From positions 2,914,001-2,978,000 of the forward strand of contig NZ_CP013611.1 of NCBI RefSeq assembly GCF_001482385.1: a DNA stretch of 64,000 nucleotides. Direction: 5' to 3'. This DNA is from Pseudoalteromonas rubra. Its GTDB lineage: Bacteria; Pseudomonadota; Gammaproteobacteria; Enterobacterales; Alteromonadaceae. The position numbers and the translations under genes were made by a program. This document shows positions 50,857 to 60,212 of this stretch, in pieces (within the stretch, counting starts at the first letter, position 1; every line of letters starts with the position of its first letter). A model generated the notes under the pieces. That model made no database searches and had not been told where the DNA came from. It worked only from the letters and a program-made list of their open reading frames with translations.

Positions 50857-52677
50857 ATGAGCATTGAAAAGTTAAGAAATATCGCGATCATCGCGCACGT
50901 TGACCATGGTAAAACTACCCTAGTCGATAAGCTGCTGGAACAATCTGGCACATTAGAGACACGCGGTGGCAACGAAGAGCGTGTCATGGACTCGAATGAT
51001 ATTGAAAAAGAGCGTGGCATCACCATCCTGGCGAAAAATACCGCCATCGAGTGGAATGACTACCACATCAATATCGTAGACACTCCGGGACACGCCGACT
51101 TTGGTGGTGAGGTAGAACGTGTACTTTCAATGGTTGACTCAGTATTGCTACTGGTTGATGCCCAAGAAGGTCCAATGCCACAAACGCGTTTCGTAACGCA
51201 AAAAGCATTTGCACTGGGTCTGAAGCCTATCGTTGTTATCAACAAGATCGATAAGCCAGGCGCACGTCCTGATTGGGTTATGGATCAGGTATTTGACCTG
51301 TTCGATAACTTAGGTGCCACTGACGAGCAGCTGGACTTCCAGGTTATCTACGCATCAGCGATTAACGGTTGGGCGACATTGGACCTGGACGAGCCGTCTG
51401 ACAACATGCAGCCTATGTTTGAAGCTATCGTAGAGCAAGTTGGCCAGCCGGATGCAGATCCAGAGGGTGACTTCCAGATGCAGATCTCTCAGCTGGACTA
51501 CAACTCATATATCGGTGTAATTGGTGTAGGTCGTATCAAGCGCGGTACGGTTAAAGTCAACCAGCAGGTGACCATAGTTGGTGCTGATGGCACGACACGT
51601 AACGGTAAAGTAGGTCAGGTTCTGACTTATCTGGGTCTTGATCGTCACGAAGCACAAGAAGCACAGGCGGGTGACATCATCGCTATCACAGGTCTGGGTG
51701 AGCTGAAGATCTCTGACACTGTGTGTGATGTAAACGCAGTAGAAGCGCTACCGGCACTGTCTGTTGATGAGCCGACGGTAACCATGACCTTCTCTGTAAA
51801 CACGTCACCGTTCTCAGGTCAGGAAGGTAAATTCGTTACTTCACGTAACATTCTTGAGCGTCTTCAGGCGGAACTGGTACACAACGTTGCATTACGCGTT
51901 GAAGAAACAGATAACCCGGATAGCTTCCGCGTATCTGGCCGTGGTGAATTGCACTTAGGTATCCTGATTGAAAATATGCGTCGTGAAGGTTATGAGCTGG
52001 CAGTATCTCGTCCGGAGGTAATCTTGCGCGAAGTAGACGGTCAACTGGAAGAACCATATGAAACTGTGACTGTTGACGTTCAGGAAGAGCACCAGGGTTC
52101 AATCATGGAACAACTGGGCCTGCGTAAAGCAGAAATGACGGACATGGCACCAGATGGTAAAGGGCGTATCCGTATGGACTTCGTGATGCCTTCTCGTGGC
52201 CTGATCGGTTTCCAGACTGACTTCATGACGCTGACTTCTGGTTCTGGTCTGATGTACCACACGTTTGATCACTATGGTCCACACAAAGGTGGCAACATAG
52301 GTCAACGTAAGAACGGTGTACTGATTGCAAACGCAGCGGGTAAAGCGCTGACTAACGCCCTGTTCAACCTGCAGGACCGTGGTAAGTTGTTCATCGGTCA
52401 CGGTGTAGAAGTGTACGAAGGGATGATCATCGGTATTCACGCACGTGATAACGACCTGACTGTTAATGCCCTGAAAGGTAAGCAGCTAACCAACGTACGT
52501 GCATCTGGTACTGATGAAGCGCAGAACCTGGTTCCGCCAATCATCATGACGCTTGAGCAGGCTCTTGAATTCATCGATGATGATGAGCTGGTAGAAGTAA
52601 CGCCAGAAAGCATCCGTATTCGCAAGAAGCTACTGACAGAGAGCGAGCGTAAGCGCGCGAGCCGTCAGGCTAAGTAA
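50857..52677 (+). CDS. typA: ribosome-associated GTPase BipA/TypA
   Basis: A 606-residue translational GTPase. G motifs are [10 protein letters not shown] (G1), ERGITI (G2), [12 protein letters not shown] (G3), [13 protein letters not shown] (G4) and YASAINGWA (G5). Domains II, III and V and the BipA-specific C-terminal domain (ending [12 protein letters not shown]) are all present, and the length is normal. BipA helps 50S assembly and growth at low temperature. It is divergent from glnA, the same as the E. coli glnA/typA arrangement. Confidence 0.97.
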   Translation: MSIEKLRNIAIIAHVDHGKTTLVDKLLEQSGTLETRGGNEERVMDSNDIEKERGITILAKNTAIEWNDYHINIVDTPGHADFGGEVERVLSMVDSVLLLVDAQEGPMPQTRFVTQKAFALGLKPIVVINKIDKPGARPDWVMDQVFDLFDNLGATDEQLDFQVIYASAINGWATLDLDEPSDNMQPMFEAIVEQVGQPDADPEGDFQMQISQLDYNSYIGVIGVGRIKRGTVKVNQQVTIVGADGTTRNGKVGQVLTYLGLDRHEAQEAQAGDIIAITGLGELKISDTVCDVNAVEALPALSVDEPTVTMTFSVNTSPFSGQEGKFVTSRNILERLQAELVHNVALRVEETDNPDSFRVSGRGELHLGILIENMRREGYELAVSRPEVILREVDGQLEEPYETVTVDVQEEHQGSIMEQLGLRKAEMTDMAPDGKGRIRMDFVMPSRGLIGFQTDFMTLTSGSGLMYHTFDHYGPHKGGNIGQRKNGVLIANAAGKALTNALFNLQDRGKLFIGHGVEVYEGMIIGIHARDNDLTVNALKGKQLTNVRASGTDEAQNLVPPIIMTLEQALEFIDDDELVEVTPESIRIRKKLLTESERKRASRQAK

Positions 52678-52695
52678 GCAATTACTTGTCGAATA

Positions 52696-52727
52696 CTAAA
52701 AAACGCCGCATTAGCGGCGTTTTTTAG
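52696..52727. terminator. bidirectional terminator between typA and the CheW-CZB gene
   Basis: CTAAAAAACGCCGC and GCGGCGTTTTTTAG form a fourteen-base perfect stem with an ATTA loop. T runs are present in both directions, and it lies between converging genes. Confidence 0.93.
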
Positions 52728-52745
52728 TTGCTGCAGTTGGCAAGA

Positions 52746-53594
52746 TCAGAATAACCCATAGGCTTCTGTTTCTTCCGGTTCATAGTCTTGTAAGTGATCC
52801 GGACGGAAGATGGCGCTGGGGTCCAGTACCAAGCTGTGATGCTCTCCTTGTTTAATCAGCCCTTTCATCATTTTGCGTGTTTGCGGGTCAATCTCAAATC
52901 CCATACTGGTCATTTCCTGCAGGGACTTGATGTCTGATTCATCACAGTGAATATTGTCTTCCACCTGATCGACCAGCAGGCCAATGTGTGGGCGCTGACC
53001 ATCTTGCGTAGTGAAGACGATGATGGGCTTATGGTCGAGAATGATTTGGTCGCGAGCCGATTCAAACAGGCGGATCAGCTTCATAAAGGTGGTGGATTTT
53101 TCTCTTTCCAGTAATCTCAAAGCCTCTGTTTTATCGCCCTTGGCATTGATAGTGAGCAGTTTATCAGCCAGTGCATGCAGCTGATTGTGTGGTTCCTCAA
53201 AGCGCGCCAATAGCGTGCGTAAGTCATCGTTGTCGGTTTTAAAACTGTAATACCACCTACCAAAAGCGGATTGTTTTGGATCCTTGGCCTGGGTAAAAGG
53301 CTGATCGTTGTAAATGCAGCGCTCCAGCTCGGCCAGCCAGGCTTTTTGATCTTGCTCTCGCTCCTGCAGCATAGTGACCAGAGACTTGTTAATGTCGTAG
53401 GAAGACTGGTTATTTAAGATTAAACCCAGATCAAAAATGGGGGTGGGTGTGCCCATGTAGTCTTTGACGCCCATAAAGCTGGGGTTATCATTGGGCAGAG
53501 AGGTGAGGTTACCTTCATAGCGCTCGGTCAGAAGGATATCCAATATTTTTAATGAAATGATTTTTTTCCCTACCCGAAAATTGATTAAGTCCAT
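52746..53594 (-). CDS. CheW-like chemotaxis protein with degenerate CZB zinc domain
   Basis: A 282-residue protein. A CheW-like fold begins at residue 1 (DLINFRVGKKIISLKILDI) and ends in its second half (IIVFTTQDGQRPHIGLLVDQVEDN). Inserted between (about residues 80-150) is a chemoreceptor zinc-binding (CZB) domain, recognised by FGRWYY and EEPHNQLHALADK. Of the four zinc ligands, His136 and His140 are kept, but the Cys before FGxW is Ser109 and the first His is Gln83. Zinc sensing may therefore be lost. It probably couples a sensory input to the CheA/CheW array. It follows the LIV-type binding protein on the same strand after 41 bases. Confidence 0.8.
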   Translation of the reverse strand: MDLINFRVGKKIISLKILDILLTERYEGNLTSLPNDNPSFMGVKDYMGTPTPIFDLGLILNNQSSYDINKSLVTMLQEREQDQKAWLAELERCIYNDQPFTQAKDPKQSAFGRWYYSFKTDNDDLRTLLARFEEPHNQLHALADKLLTINAKGDKTEALRLLEREKSTTFMKLIRLFESARDQIILDHKPIIVFTTQDGQRPHIGLLVDQVEDNIHCDESDIKSLQEMTSMGFEIDPQTRKMMKGLIKQGEHHSLVLDPSAIFRPDHLQDYEPEETEAYGLF

Positions 53595-53635
53595 GTCTGC
53601 CTCTGTACGTTAACTTGATGTCCTAAGCATAGACA

Positions 53636-54727
53636 TTATTGAAAGTAAGATCGATACACTCGGGGTTTATTCTCTGTGTCAGAGAGGCCAAAAATCGTGC
53701 GTATCGTCGGGTCTTTTTTCAATACCTGCTGCATTGCGCCGGGCAGGCACGCGCGTGTGACTGGCCTGGGGCAGTAGTCGAGCGCTGAAATAAAAATGGC
53801 GGCGTTGAGAAACCCTTCAAAGATCTGCGGGCTGGTTGCTAAGTTTTGTTTGTGGATCAAAGAGCGAAATAACTCACATAATTGCGCCTGGCACTTGCTT
53901 GGGTCGGGTACCACTTCACTGATCATCAGAGCTGATTTGCTGGTCAGCTTGGCAAACAGCGCGGTGGAAGAAGTGAAAGAGACACCGGTAAAGGTGCCTT
54001 TAAACCCCCGGTGCATCGCCTTATCAATAAAAAGTGAGAGGGGCTGATAAGTGCCTATCATCGCCACGGCTGTGACTTCATTGCGCATGATCAGTTTGAG
54101 GGCTTTGTTGATATCGGCACTGTTGCGCCGAAAGCGGGCCGTTACTTTGGGTTTGAGGCCCCTGGCGGTCAGTGCTTGACGAAAGCTTTTTTCCAGCGTC
54201 AGGCCAAATTCGTCGGCTTGGATCAACAGGGCAATGGCTTTATGTCCTTGCTCATCTACCAGGTAGCGAACCTGCTCATTGGCTTCATCCAGATAGCTGG
54301 CCCGCCAGTTAAACACCGGATAGGGAGTGTTGGAGCGTAGAAAGTCAGCACCGGTAAAGGGCACCAGTAAAGGGAGTTGATGATGCGTCAGGATTGCCTG
54401 AATAGCGTGTGCCGTAGGTGTGCCCATGTTGCCAAAGAGCGCCATGACTTTGTGTTGATCAATCAGGTAACGGGTATTTACAACGGTGCGGGCGGGCTCA
54501 TAGCCATCATCTAGCACCATCAGCGACACTTTGGGGTGGGACCTGTCAGGCAGGTTATTGGCATACTCAAAGTACAGCTGGGCACCTTGTCTGAGTTGTT
54601 GGCCAATGTCTTTGGCCGGTCCGCTCAGGGCAACCGACATGCCAAGCTTGAGCACCTCGTCAGCGATGAGCTTAGGGCTGCCCAGCAGGGCGATGCAACA
54701 ACTCAGGATTGAGATTAATTTCAGCAT
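53636..54727 (-). CDS. LIV-type periplasmic binding protein without transporter
   Basis: A 363-residue protein. The signal peptide (LKLISILSCCIALLGSPKLIADE) is followed by a type I periplasmic binding fold of the leucine/isoleucine/valine class: KLGMSVALSGPAKDIGQQLRQGAQLYFEYAN, LMVLDDGYEPARTV, and ALFGNMGTPTAHAIQ. No permease or ATPase is nearby. The next gene is a chemotaxis coupling protein, so it could be a sensory ligand-binding protein. It starts inside the end of tmcA (56-base overlap, different frame). Confidence 0.85.
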   Translation of the reverse strand: MLKLISILSCCIALLGSPKLIADEVLKLGMSVALSGPAKDIGQQLRQGAQLYFEYANNLPDRSHPKVSLMVLDDGYEPARTVVNTRYLIDQHKVMALFGNMGTPTAHAIQAILTHHQLPLLVPFTGADFLRSNTPYPVFNWRASYLDEANEQVRYLVDEQGHKAIALLIQADEFGLTLEKSFRQALTARGLKPKVTARFRRNSADINKALKLIMRNEVTAVAMIGTYQPLSLFIDKAMHRGFKGTFTGVSFTSSTALFAKLTSKSALMISEVVPDPSKCQAQLCELFRSLIHKQNLATSPQIFEGFLNAAIFISALDYCPRPVTRACLPGAMQQVLKKDPTIRTIFGLSDTENKPRVYRSYFQ

Positions 54728-56777
54728 GTACTTCCGCCACTATTGACCGCAAAGCGGTTTGTCGTTGTTTTTTTGTAGCCAGAACCAAAGCATCATCTAA
54801 TACTTTTGGTGGGTGACGTTGTAATAGTAGCTGAATCGTAGTGACTTGGGAACTGGCTGATAATCGGTCCAAAAGCACAGGATGATTGTGACACAGTGCA
54901 CTGATCAGGGCCGTGATCTGTTGCTCTCCCGCTGCGGTGTGTGCAAAGTAATTCAATTGTTGCACCAGCACAGGATCTGGCTCGTTTTGCGGCAGAGTTT
55001 TGCACAGCTCAGTGACCAAAGTGCACGAAAAGTCACGATATAACTCATTGAGCTGATTGAACAGCAGGTGCTTAAACCACTGTTGTAGTGGCTCAAGCGC
55101 GATGTTTTCAGTACAGGGTTTGACCACCAGAACGGCAAACTCACCGCTGGCTTTATCTTGTTTAAACCCCAGCTTGACGGGCCGATACTGGTGGTGCTGC
55201 CAGAATCTGAGCAATTGTGTGTTACAACCAAAACTGCTGCCGAAATAGTCAACCTGGTCACTCAGTTGCTGCTCGGCAAAGCGCAATAACTGGCTGCCAA
55301 TCTGTTGTCCTTGTTGGTGTGGTGACACGGCGATCCGCACCACCCGCGCCCCGCGCTTTTGTGCCAGCTGTGCATTACCGGTTAGTTGCGCAAGTTGCTG
55401 TGCCATTAAATGCCCGGCAGGGCGTCGTGTTGCTGCCGCAATATCCTGACTGAGTGCGGCCTCAAAGCCACCTTCCAGTTTGAGCAGACACACCGCCACC
55501 ACAGTCCCTTGCTGTCGGGCAAGGTATAAACGGTTATGGGGGCTGTCGAGCAGCTGACGCAGATCGTTCACAGATGTTTGATAATGTGCCAGTACCAACA
55601 AAGCAAATACCTGAGACAGGGTATCTTCATCCGCTGCTAATTGTGCGCCCGAACAAGCGCTGAACGCTAAAGAGGCCGTTGGTGTGAGCGTACGTTGATA
55701 ATCACAATCCAGAGCAAATAGCTGACGTAACTGGGCTTCGAGCGGATCCCGTTCGGCATAACGGATCGGCTGGTTAAGGGATAAGCTCAGGTGCTGTGGG
55801 TAGGAGTGTGTAAGTTGTCTGGCAAAGCGCAACGTATAGCCCCGGCCATTGCCTTCATATCCAATCAAGGTACTGGAAAACACCACCTTAGGATAGGCGT
55901 TAAGTAACGCCATGAGTACCGGTACCGGAATTGCGGCAGCCTCATCAACTAGCAGCACATCACAGCCTGGGCGCTGTGCAAGCACTTGATCAGGCGGTAT
56001 AAAGCGCAGATTAGCAAGCTGATTGAGTTTGTCAGTGACCGGCTCATTCAGTGCAGCACCGAGGTGAACAAAGCTATTGTGTACGGCACGGCGTTGCTGC
56101 GCGCATAAAACAAAGCTCAGCTCGGGCAGGCCAGCCGCCAGCTTGCCAAGCAGCGAGGACTTTCCCCGGCCACGATCGGCACTCAGTAATACGGGCCCGG
56201 CAGTCGATTGTTGCAAATGAGCTGCGAGCTGAGTGAGGGCGCACTGTTGTTCACTGATATCCAAAGTGGCGTGCGGTGCATCATAGCGTGGTGGTAGTAA
56301 GTCGCCCTGTGATTGGCTGATCTGCCATACAGAAGCGCGGTTTAGCAGTGTCTGCCAGCGTTGCAGGTAGGGGCTGGAGTGCGCGGTCTCGTTATAGGAC
56401 AGCCAGCGCTCAAGCGCCGGATCACACCAGCTATGCCACTGTGACAGCGCCGGGGCGAGCACAATCAGCAGGCCACCTGCTTGCACTGTGCCTGCGGCGG
56501 CGGCGAGAGTATTTGGTACTAGCCCACTGTAAAGGTCATAGATGACAAAAGAGTATTCCTGGCCCAGTACCTGATGCAAATGTTCTGGCCAGCAAGCCCC
56601 GGGCAGTGTTGTGTGCTTACTCAGCACTAACGCTGTATTTTGCATGGCAGGGAACAGGCGCTGTACTTCAGTGTAGGCCCACTCCTGCTCGCCGCTGATC
56701 AGCAGCAGCTGACGGTGTCGAGCCTGCCCAAGCTGTGAGAGCAGGCGCGCAAGCTTAGAGTTCTTGCAGTCTGGCAT
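54672..56777 (-). CDS. tmcA: tRNA(Met) cytidine acetyltransferase TmcA
   Basis: A 701-residue protein; the start reads MPDCKNSKLARLL and aligns with E. coli TmcA better than a longer frame. Order: N-terminal domain (SGEQEWAYTEV), helicase-like ATPase (Walker A SADRGRGKSS, DEAAAIPVPVL), GNAT acetyltransferase (VRIAVSPHQQGQQIGSQLL) and a tRNA-binding tail. The enzyme makes N4-acetylcytidine at position 34 of elongator tRNA-Met, preventing misreading of Ile codons. It overlaps the 3' end of uvrD by 23 bases, so the two are probably co-transcribed. Confidence 0.94.
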   Translation of the reverse strand: MPDCKNSKLARLLSQLGQARHRQLLLISGEQEWAYTEVQRLFPAMQNTALVLSKHTTLPGACWPEHLHQVLGQEYSFVIYDLYSGLVPNTLAAAAGTVQAGGLLIVLAPALSQWHSWCDPALERWLSYNETAHSSPYLQRWQTLLNRASVWQISQSQGDLLPPRYDAPHATLDISEQQCALTQLAAHLQQSTAGPVLLSADRGRGKSSLLGKLAAGLPELSFVLCAQQRRAVHNSFVHLGAALNEPVTDKLNQLANLRFIPPDQVLAQRPGCDVLLVDEAAAIPVPVLMALLNAYPKVVFSSTLIGYEGNGRGYTLRFARQLTHSYPQHLSLSLNQPIRYAERDPLEAQLRQLFALDCDYQRTLTPTASLAFSACSGAQLAADEDTLSQVFALLVLAHYQTSVNDLRQLLDSPHNRLYLARQQGTVVAVCLLKLEGGFEAALSQDIAAATRRPAGHLMAQQLAQLTGNAQLAQKRGARVVRIAVSPHQQGQQIGSQLLRFAEQQLSDQVDYFGSSFGCNTQLLRFWQHHQYRPVKLGFKQDKASGEFAVLVVKPCTENIALEPLQQWFKHLLFNQLNELYRDFSCTLVTELCKTLPQNEPDPVLVQQLNYFAHTAAGEQQITALISALCHNHPVLLDRLSASSQVTTIQLLLQRHPPKVLDDALVLATKKQRQTALRSIVAEVHAEINLNPELLHRPAGQP

Positions 56778-58920
56778 AGGCGGTGACCAGCCACTTGCTG
56801 CCGACATCGTCAAAGTTTACCTGAATGCGTGACTGAGCACCGCAGCCCTCATAATTGAGTACTGTGCCAGCGCCAAATTTGGCATGTAAAACGCGCTGAC
56901 CCAGATTAAAGTTGCTGTCCTCAAAGACGGCATGGCTCACTGACGCACTGAAGCGGCCACTTGCTACGGGTCGTGAAACCTGTGTCTTAATGCGAATTTC
57001 TTCCAGACAGTCTTCGGGAATTTCACGTAAAAAGCGTGACGGGCTATGGTATTTTTCCTGCCCATACAAACGGCGGCTTTCCGCGTGACTGATGTAAAGC
57101 TTTTCCATGGCCCGGGTCATTCCGACGTAACACAGGCGGCGCTCTTCTTCGAGACGGCCCGATTCTTCGTGGCTTTGCTGCGAGGGGAACATGCCTTCTT
57201 CTACGCCTACCATAAAGACCAATGGGAATTCCAGGCCTTTGGCTGAGTGCAGCGTCATCATCTGCACGGCATCTTCATGTTCGTCGGCCTGGCCTTCGCC
57301 AGATTCCAGTGAGGTATAGGCTAAGAACCCTTGTAGTGGCGAGGTGAACTCTTCTTCCACGGGTAAATCAAACTGACCACAGGCGTTGATCAATTCCTCG
57401 AGGTTTTCTACCCGGGCACGGCCTTTTTCACCTTTTTCAGCCTGATACATGGCCAGAAGACCGGATTGTTCTATGGTGGTTTTGGCTTGCTCGGCCAGTT
57501 CGAGTTCCATCAATTTATCGTCCAGCTGTTCGACCAGTTCAATGAAGCGACGAATGGCGGTAGCGGCACGGCCTGCAAGGTGCCCTTGCTCCAGCACGGC
57601 TTTGGCCGCGTACCACAGGGGGAGTGACTCGGCTCGGGCACAGTCTCGAATATGGCTCAGGGTTTTGTCGCCGATACCGCGTGCCGGAGTGTTGATCACT
57701 CGTTCAAACGCGGCGTCGTCATTGCGGTTGCTGATCAGGCGCAGATAAGACAGAGCATCTTTGATCTCCTGACGTTCGAAGAAGCGCATACCGCCGTAAA
57801 TGCGATACTTGAGGCCTTCCTGCAACAGCGCTTCTTCCAGCACCCGAGATTGGGCGTTACTGCGGTAAAGCACGGCACAGTCGCTCAGTGCGTTACCACC
57901 CTGGAGCCAGGACTTGACTTTACCGACCATAAAGCGGGCTTCGTCCAGCTCGTTAAAGGCGGCATACACGGAAATAGGTTCACCCTGATTACCGTCGGTC
58001 CAGAGGCTTTTACCCATACGCTCAGCATTGTTCTGGATCAGGGCATTAGACGCTTTCAATATGGTGCCGGTGGAGCGGTAGTTTTGCTCAAGGCGAATCG
58101 TTTGCGCGTCGAAGTCGGTTAAAAAGCGTTTGATATTCTCAATCCGTGCGCCTCGCCAACCGTAAATACTTTGGTCGTCATCGCCCACTATCATGATGTT
58201 GCTGTCGCTGCCGGCGAGTAGTTTTAGCCATAAATACTGAATGCTGTTGGTATCCTGGAATTCGTCGACCAGCATATGGCGGAACCGCTGCTGATAATGG
58301 CGCAGTAGCGTGGGATTTTGTTGCAGTACTTCATAGCAACGCAGCAAAATTTCGGCAAAGTCGACCAGACCGGCGCGATCACAGGCATCCTGATAGGCTG
58401 TATAGACCTGCAACATCAATTGCTCGTTGACGTCATGAGCGGTGATGTCTTTGGGGCGCTGACCTTCGTCTTTGCGTGCGCTGATATACCAACTGAGCTG
58501 CTTAGGTGGCCACTTTTTATCGTCGATGTTCATTGATTTCAGCAGGCGTTTGATCATTCTCAGCTGGTCGTCGGAATCCAGGATCTGAAACGACTCTGGT
58601 AGCCTGGCTTCGCGATGATGGGCGCGCAAAATACGATGGGCCAGGCCATGGAAGGTACCGATCCACATACCACCGACCGGGTTTTGTAAGGTCTCCTCGA
58701 CCCGGGTACGCATCTCTTTGGCGGCTTTATTGGTAAAGGTTACGGCAAAAATGCTATACGCAGAAGCTTGCTCAACCTGCATGAGCCAGGCAATGCGATG
58801 CACCAGCACCCGGGTTTTGCCCGAGCCTGCGCCTGCTAATACCAGCATATTTTGTAGCGGTGCGGCAACCGCCTCACGTTGTTTGTCGTTTAAGCCATCG
58901 AGTAATTCTGATACGTCCAT
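56755..58920 (-). CDS. uvrD: DNA helicase II UvrD
   Basis: A 721-residue superfamily 1A helicase (E. coli 720). The start is chosen at MDVSELLDGLNDKQREAV, which aligns with the E. coli start; an ATG four codons upstream is also possible. Motifs are AGAGSGKTRVLVHR (I), TFTNKAAKEMR (Ia), VDEFQDTN (II), GDDDQSIYGWRGA (III), LEQNYRST (IV), TLHSAKGLEF (V) and VGMTRAMEKLY (VI). It acts in nucleotide-excision and mismatch repair and removes RecA filaments. A LexA-type site lies about 130 bases upstream, next to the stop of cheV. Confidence 0.97.
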   Translation of the reverse strand: MDVSELLDGLNDKQREAVAAPLQNMLVLAGAGSGKTRVLVHRIAWLMQVEQASAYSIFAVTFTNKAAKEMRTRVEETLQNPVGGMWIGTFHGLAHRILRAHHREARLPESFQILDSDDQLRMIKRLLKSMNIDDKKWPPKQLSWYISARKDEGQRPKDITAHDVNEQLMLQVYTAYQDACDRAGLVDFAEILLRCYEVLQQNPTLLRHYQQRFRHMLVDEFQDTNSIQYLWLKLLAGSDSNIMIVGDDDQSIYGWRGARIENIKRFLTDFDAQTIRLEQNYRSTGTILKASNALIQNNAERMGKSLWTDGNQGEPISVYAAFNELDEARFMVGKVKSWLQGGNALSDCAVLYRSNAQSRVLEEALLQEGLKYRIYGGMRFFERQEIKDALSYLRLISNRNDDAAFERVINTPARGIGDKTLSHIRDCARAESLPLWYAAKAVLEQGHLAGRAATAIRRFIELVEQLDDKLMELELAEQAKTTIEQSGLLAMYQAEKGEKGRARVENLEELINACGQFDLPVEEEFTSPLQGFLAYTSLESGEGQADEHEDAVQMMTLHSAKGLEFPLVFMVGVEEGMFPSQQSHEESGRLEEERRLCYVGMTRAMEKLYISHAESRRLYGQEKYHSPSRFLREIPEDCLEEIRIKTQVSRPVASGRFSASVSHAVFEDSNFNLGQRVLHAKFGAGTVLNYEGCGAQSRIQVNFDDVGSKWLVTAYARLQEL

Positions 58921-59051
58921 CTTTGCGCCCATCGTCTTTATTCAGCGCAAAGTATACCTAGGGCAGGGCACAAAGCCCAGTTTGGTGCAGGTATTTTGCA
59001 CATGGTTAAAATTAACCACATGAAAAATATAAGGTTTAAATTTTACTTAAC

Positions 59052-59067
59052 CTGTTTTTATATACAG
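59052..59067. promoter_or_regulatory. LexA (SOS) box upstream of uvrD
   Basis: CTGTTTTTATATACAG has both exact half-sites CTGT-N8-ACAG and an A/T core. It touches the cheV stop codon and lies about 130 bases before the uvrD start on the minus strand. E. coli uvrD is also LexA-controlled. Confidence 0.75.
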
Positions 59068-60012
59068 TTATTGATTCAGTACGTCTTTCAGTCGGCGTTG
59101 CATTTCATCAACCAGTCGGTCCGGCTGAAATTTAGATAAGAAAACATCACACCCCACCTTCTCTACCATGGCTTTGTTAAAGCTACCACTGAGCGAGGTA
59201 TTGAGCACGATATAGAGGTCTTTCAGGCGGCTGTCGTTACGTATTTCGTAGGTTAAGCGGTAGCCATCCATAACCGGCATTTCAGCATCGGTGATCACTG
59301 CCATGAGTTCTTTGTTAACGTCTATACCCTCATCTGCCCAGTGTTGAAGTAGCTTTAGGGCTTCGTGGCCATCGGTTGCAGGTAGCACTTCGATGCCCAG
59401 CTGAGCCAGCGTATCGGAGACCTGGCGACGTGCCGTGGGAGAGTCGTCCACATGCAAAATCTTGCGGCCCTGAAATTCATTGATGATAGTTTTGTCGAGG
59501 ATATTTTCGGGGATCACCACGTCGTACGCGATGATCTCGGCCAGCACCTTCTCGACATCAATGATCTCTACCAGTAACTCCTGGTCGCCGCGTTTGAGCT
59601 TGGTCAGTGCGGTGAGGTAATGGTTGCGACCCACTGAGCGCGGGGGCGGCATGATATCAGACCAGGTGGTGTTGACGATCTGGTCGACTTTACCCACCAG
59701 AAATGCCTGAATGGTACGGTTATATTCGGTGATCACTAAGTTGCTGTCACTGTCGTATTCACAATGCGGCATGCAGATCGCCTGACGTAAATCGATCACG
59801 GGAATGGACTCACCCCGAATGGTAGTGACCCCGGCTATTTTTGGATGGGCATTGGGCATCTTGTTAAGATGCGGCAACTTAACGACTTCTTTGACTTTAA
59901 ACACATTGAGTGCAAACAGATGTCGGCTGTGCAAATGAAACAACAGTAGCTCGAGGCGGTTTTCTCCCACCAGTTGTGTGCGTTGATCAACGGATGCTAA
60001 TACTCCGGCCAT
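59068..60012 (-). CDS. cheV: chemotaxis protein CheV (CheW-receiver fusion)
   Basis: A 314-residue protein. An N-terminal CheW domain (LLLFHLHSRHLFALNVFKVKEVV, GVTTIRGESIPVIDLRQAI) is followed by a receiver domain with its acidic pocket (ILHVDDSPTARR) and phosphorylation Asp in AVITDAEMPVMDGYRL. CheV proteins couple receptors to CheA and, when phosphorylated, tune adaptation. No other core che genes are nearby; the lone location is common. About 70 bases separate its start from the tandem plus-strand channel promoter region. Confidence 0.95.
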   Translation of the reverse strand: MAGVLASVDQRTQLVGENRLELLLFHLHSRHLFALNVFKVKEVVKLPHLNKMPNAHPKIAGVTTIRGESIPVIDLRQAICMPHCEYDSDSNLVITEYNRTIQAFLVGKVDQIVNTTWSDIMPPPRSVGRNHYLTALTKLKRGDQELLVEIIDVEKVLAEIIAYDVVIPENILDKTIINEFQGRKILHVDDSPTARRQVSDTLAQLGIEVLPATDGHEALKLLQHWADEGIDVNKELMAVITDAEMPVMDGYRLTYEIRNDSRLKDLYIVLNTSLSGSFNKAMVEKVGCDVFLSKFQPDRLVDEMQRRLKDVLNQ

Positions 60013-60212
60013 AAAGCTACCCTAATATATGTACCTTCCCTCAGTATATACTTATTAGTAAATAAATTAATACTTTCTGTGTGCACAAATTGAGCCCAAT
60101 CAGGCTGAGTCAAACAATGGCGTCTGGCAAGTGTCGCACAGGGGGCTATCTTAGTTGCATAATCCTGATTATTCAGTATGGTAAATCAGAGACTTGCAAT
60201 ATAGGAATGACA

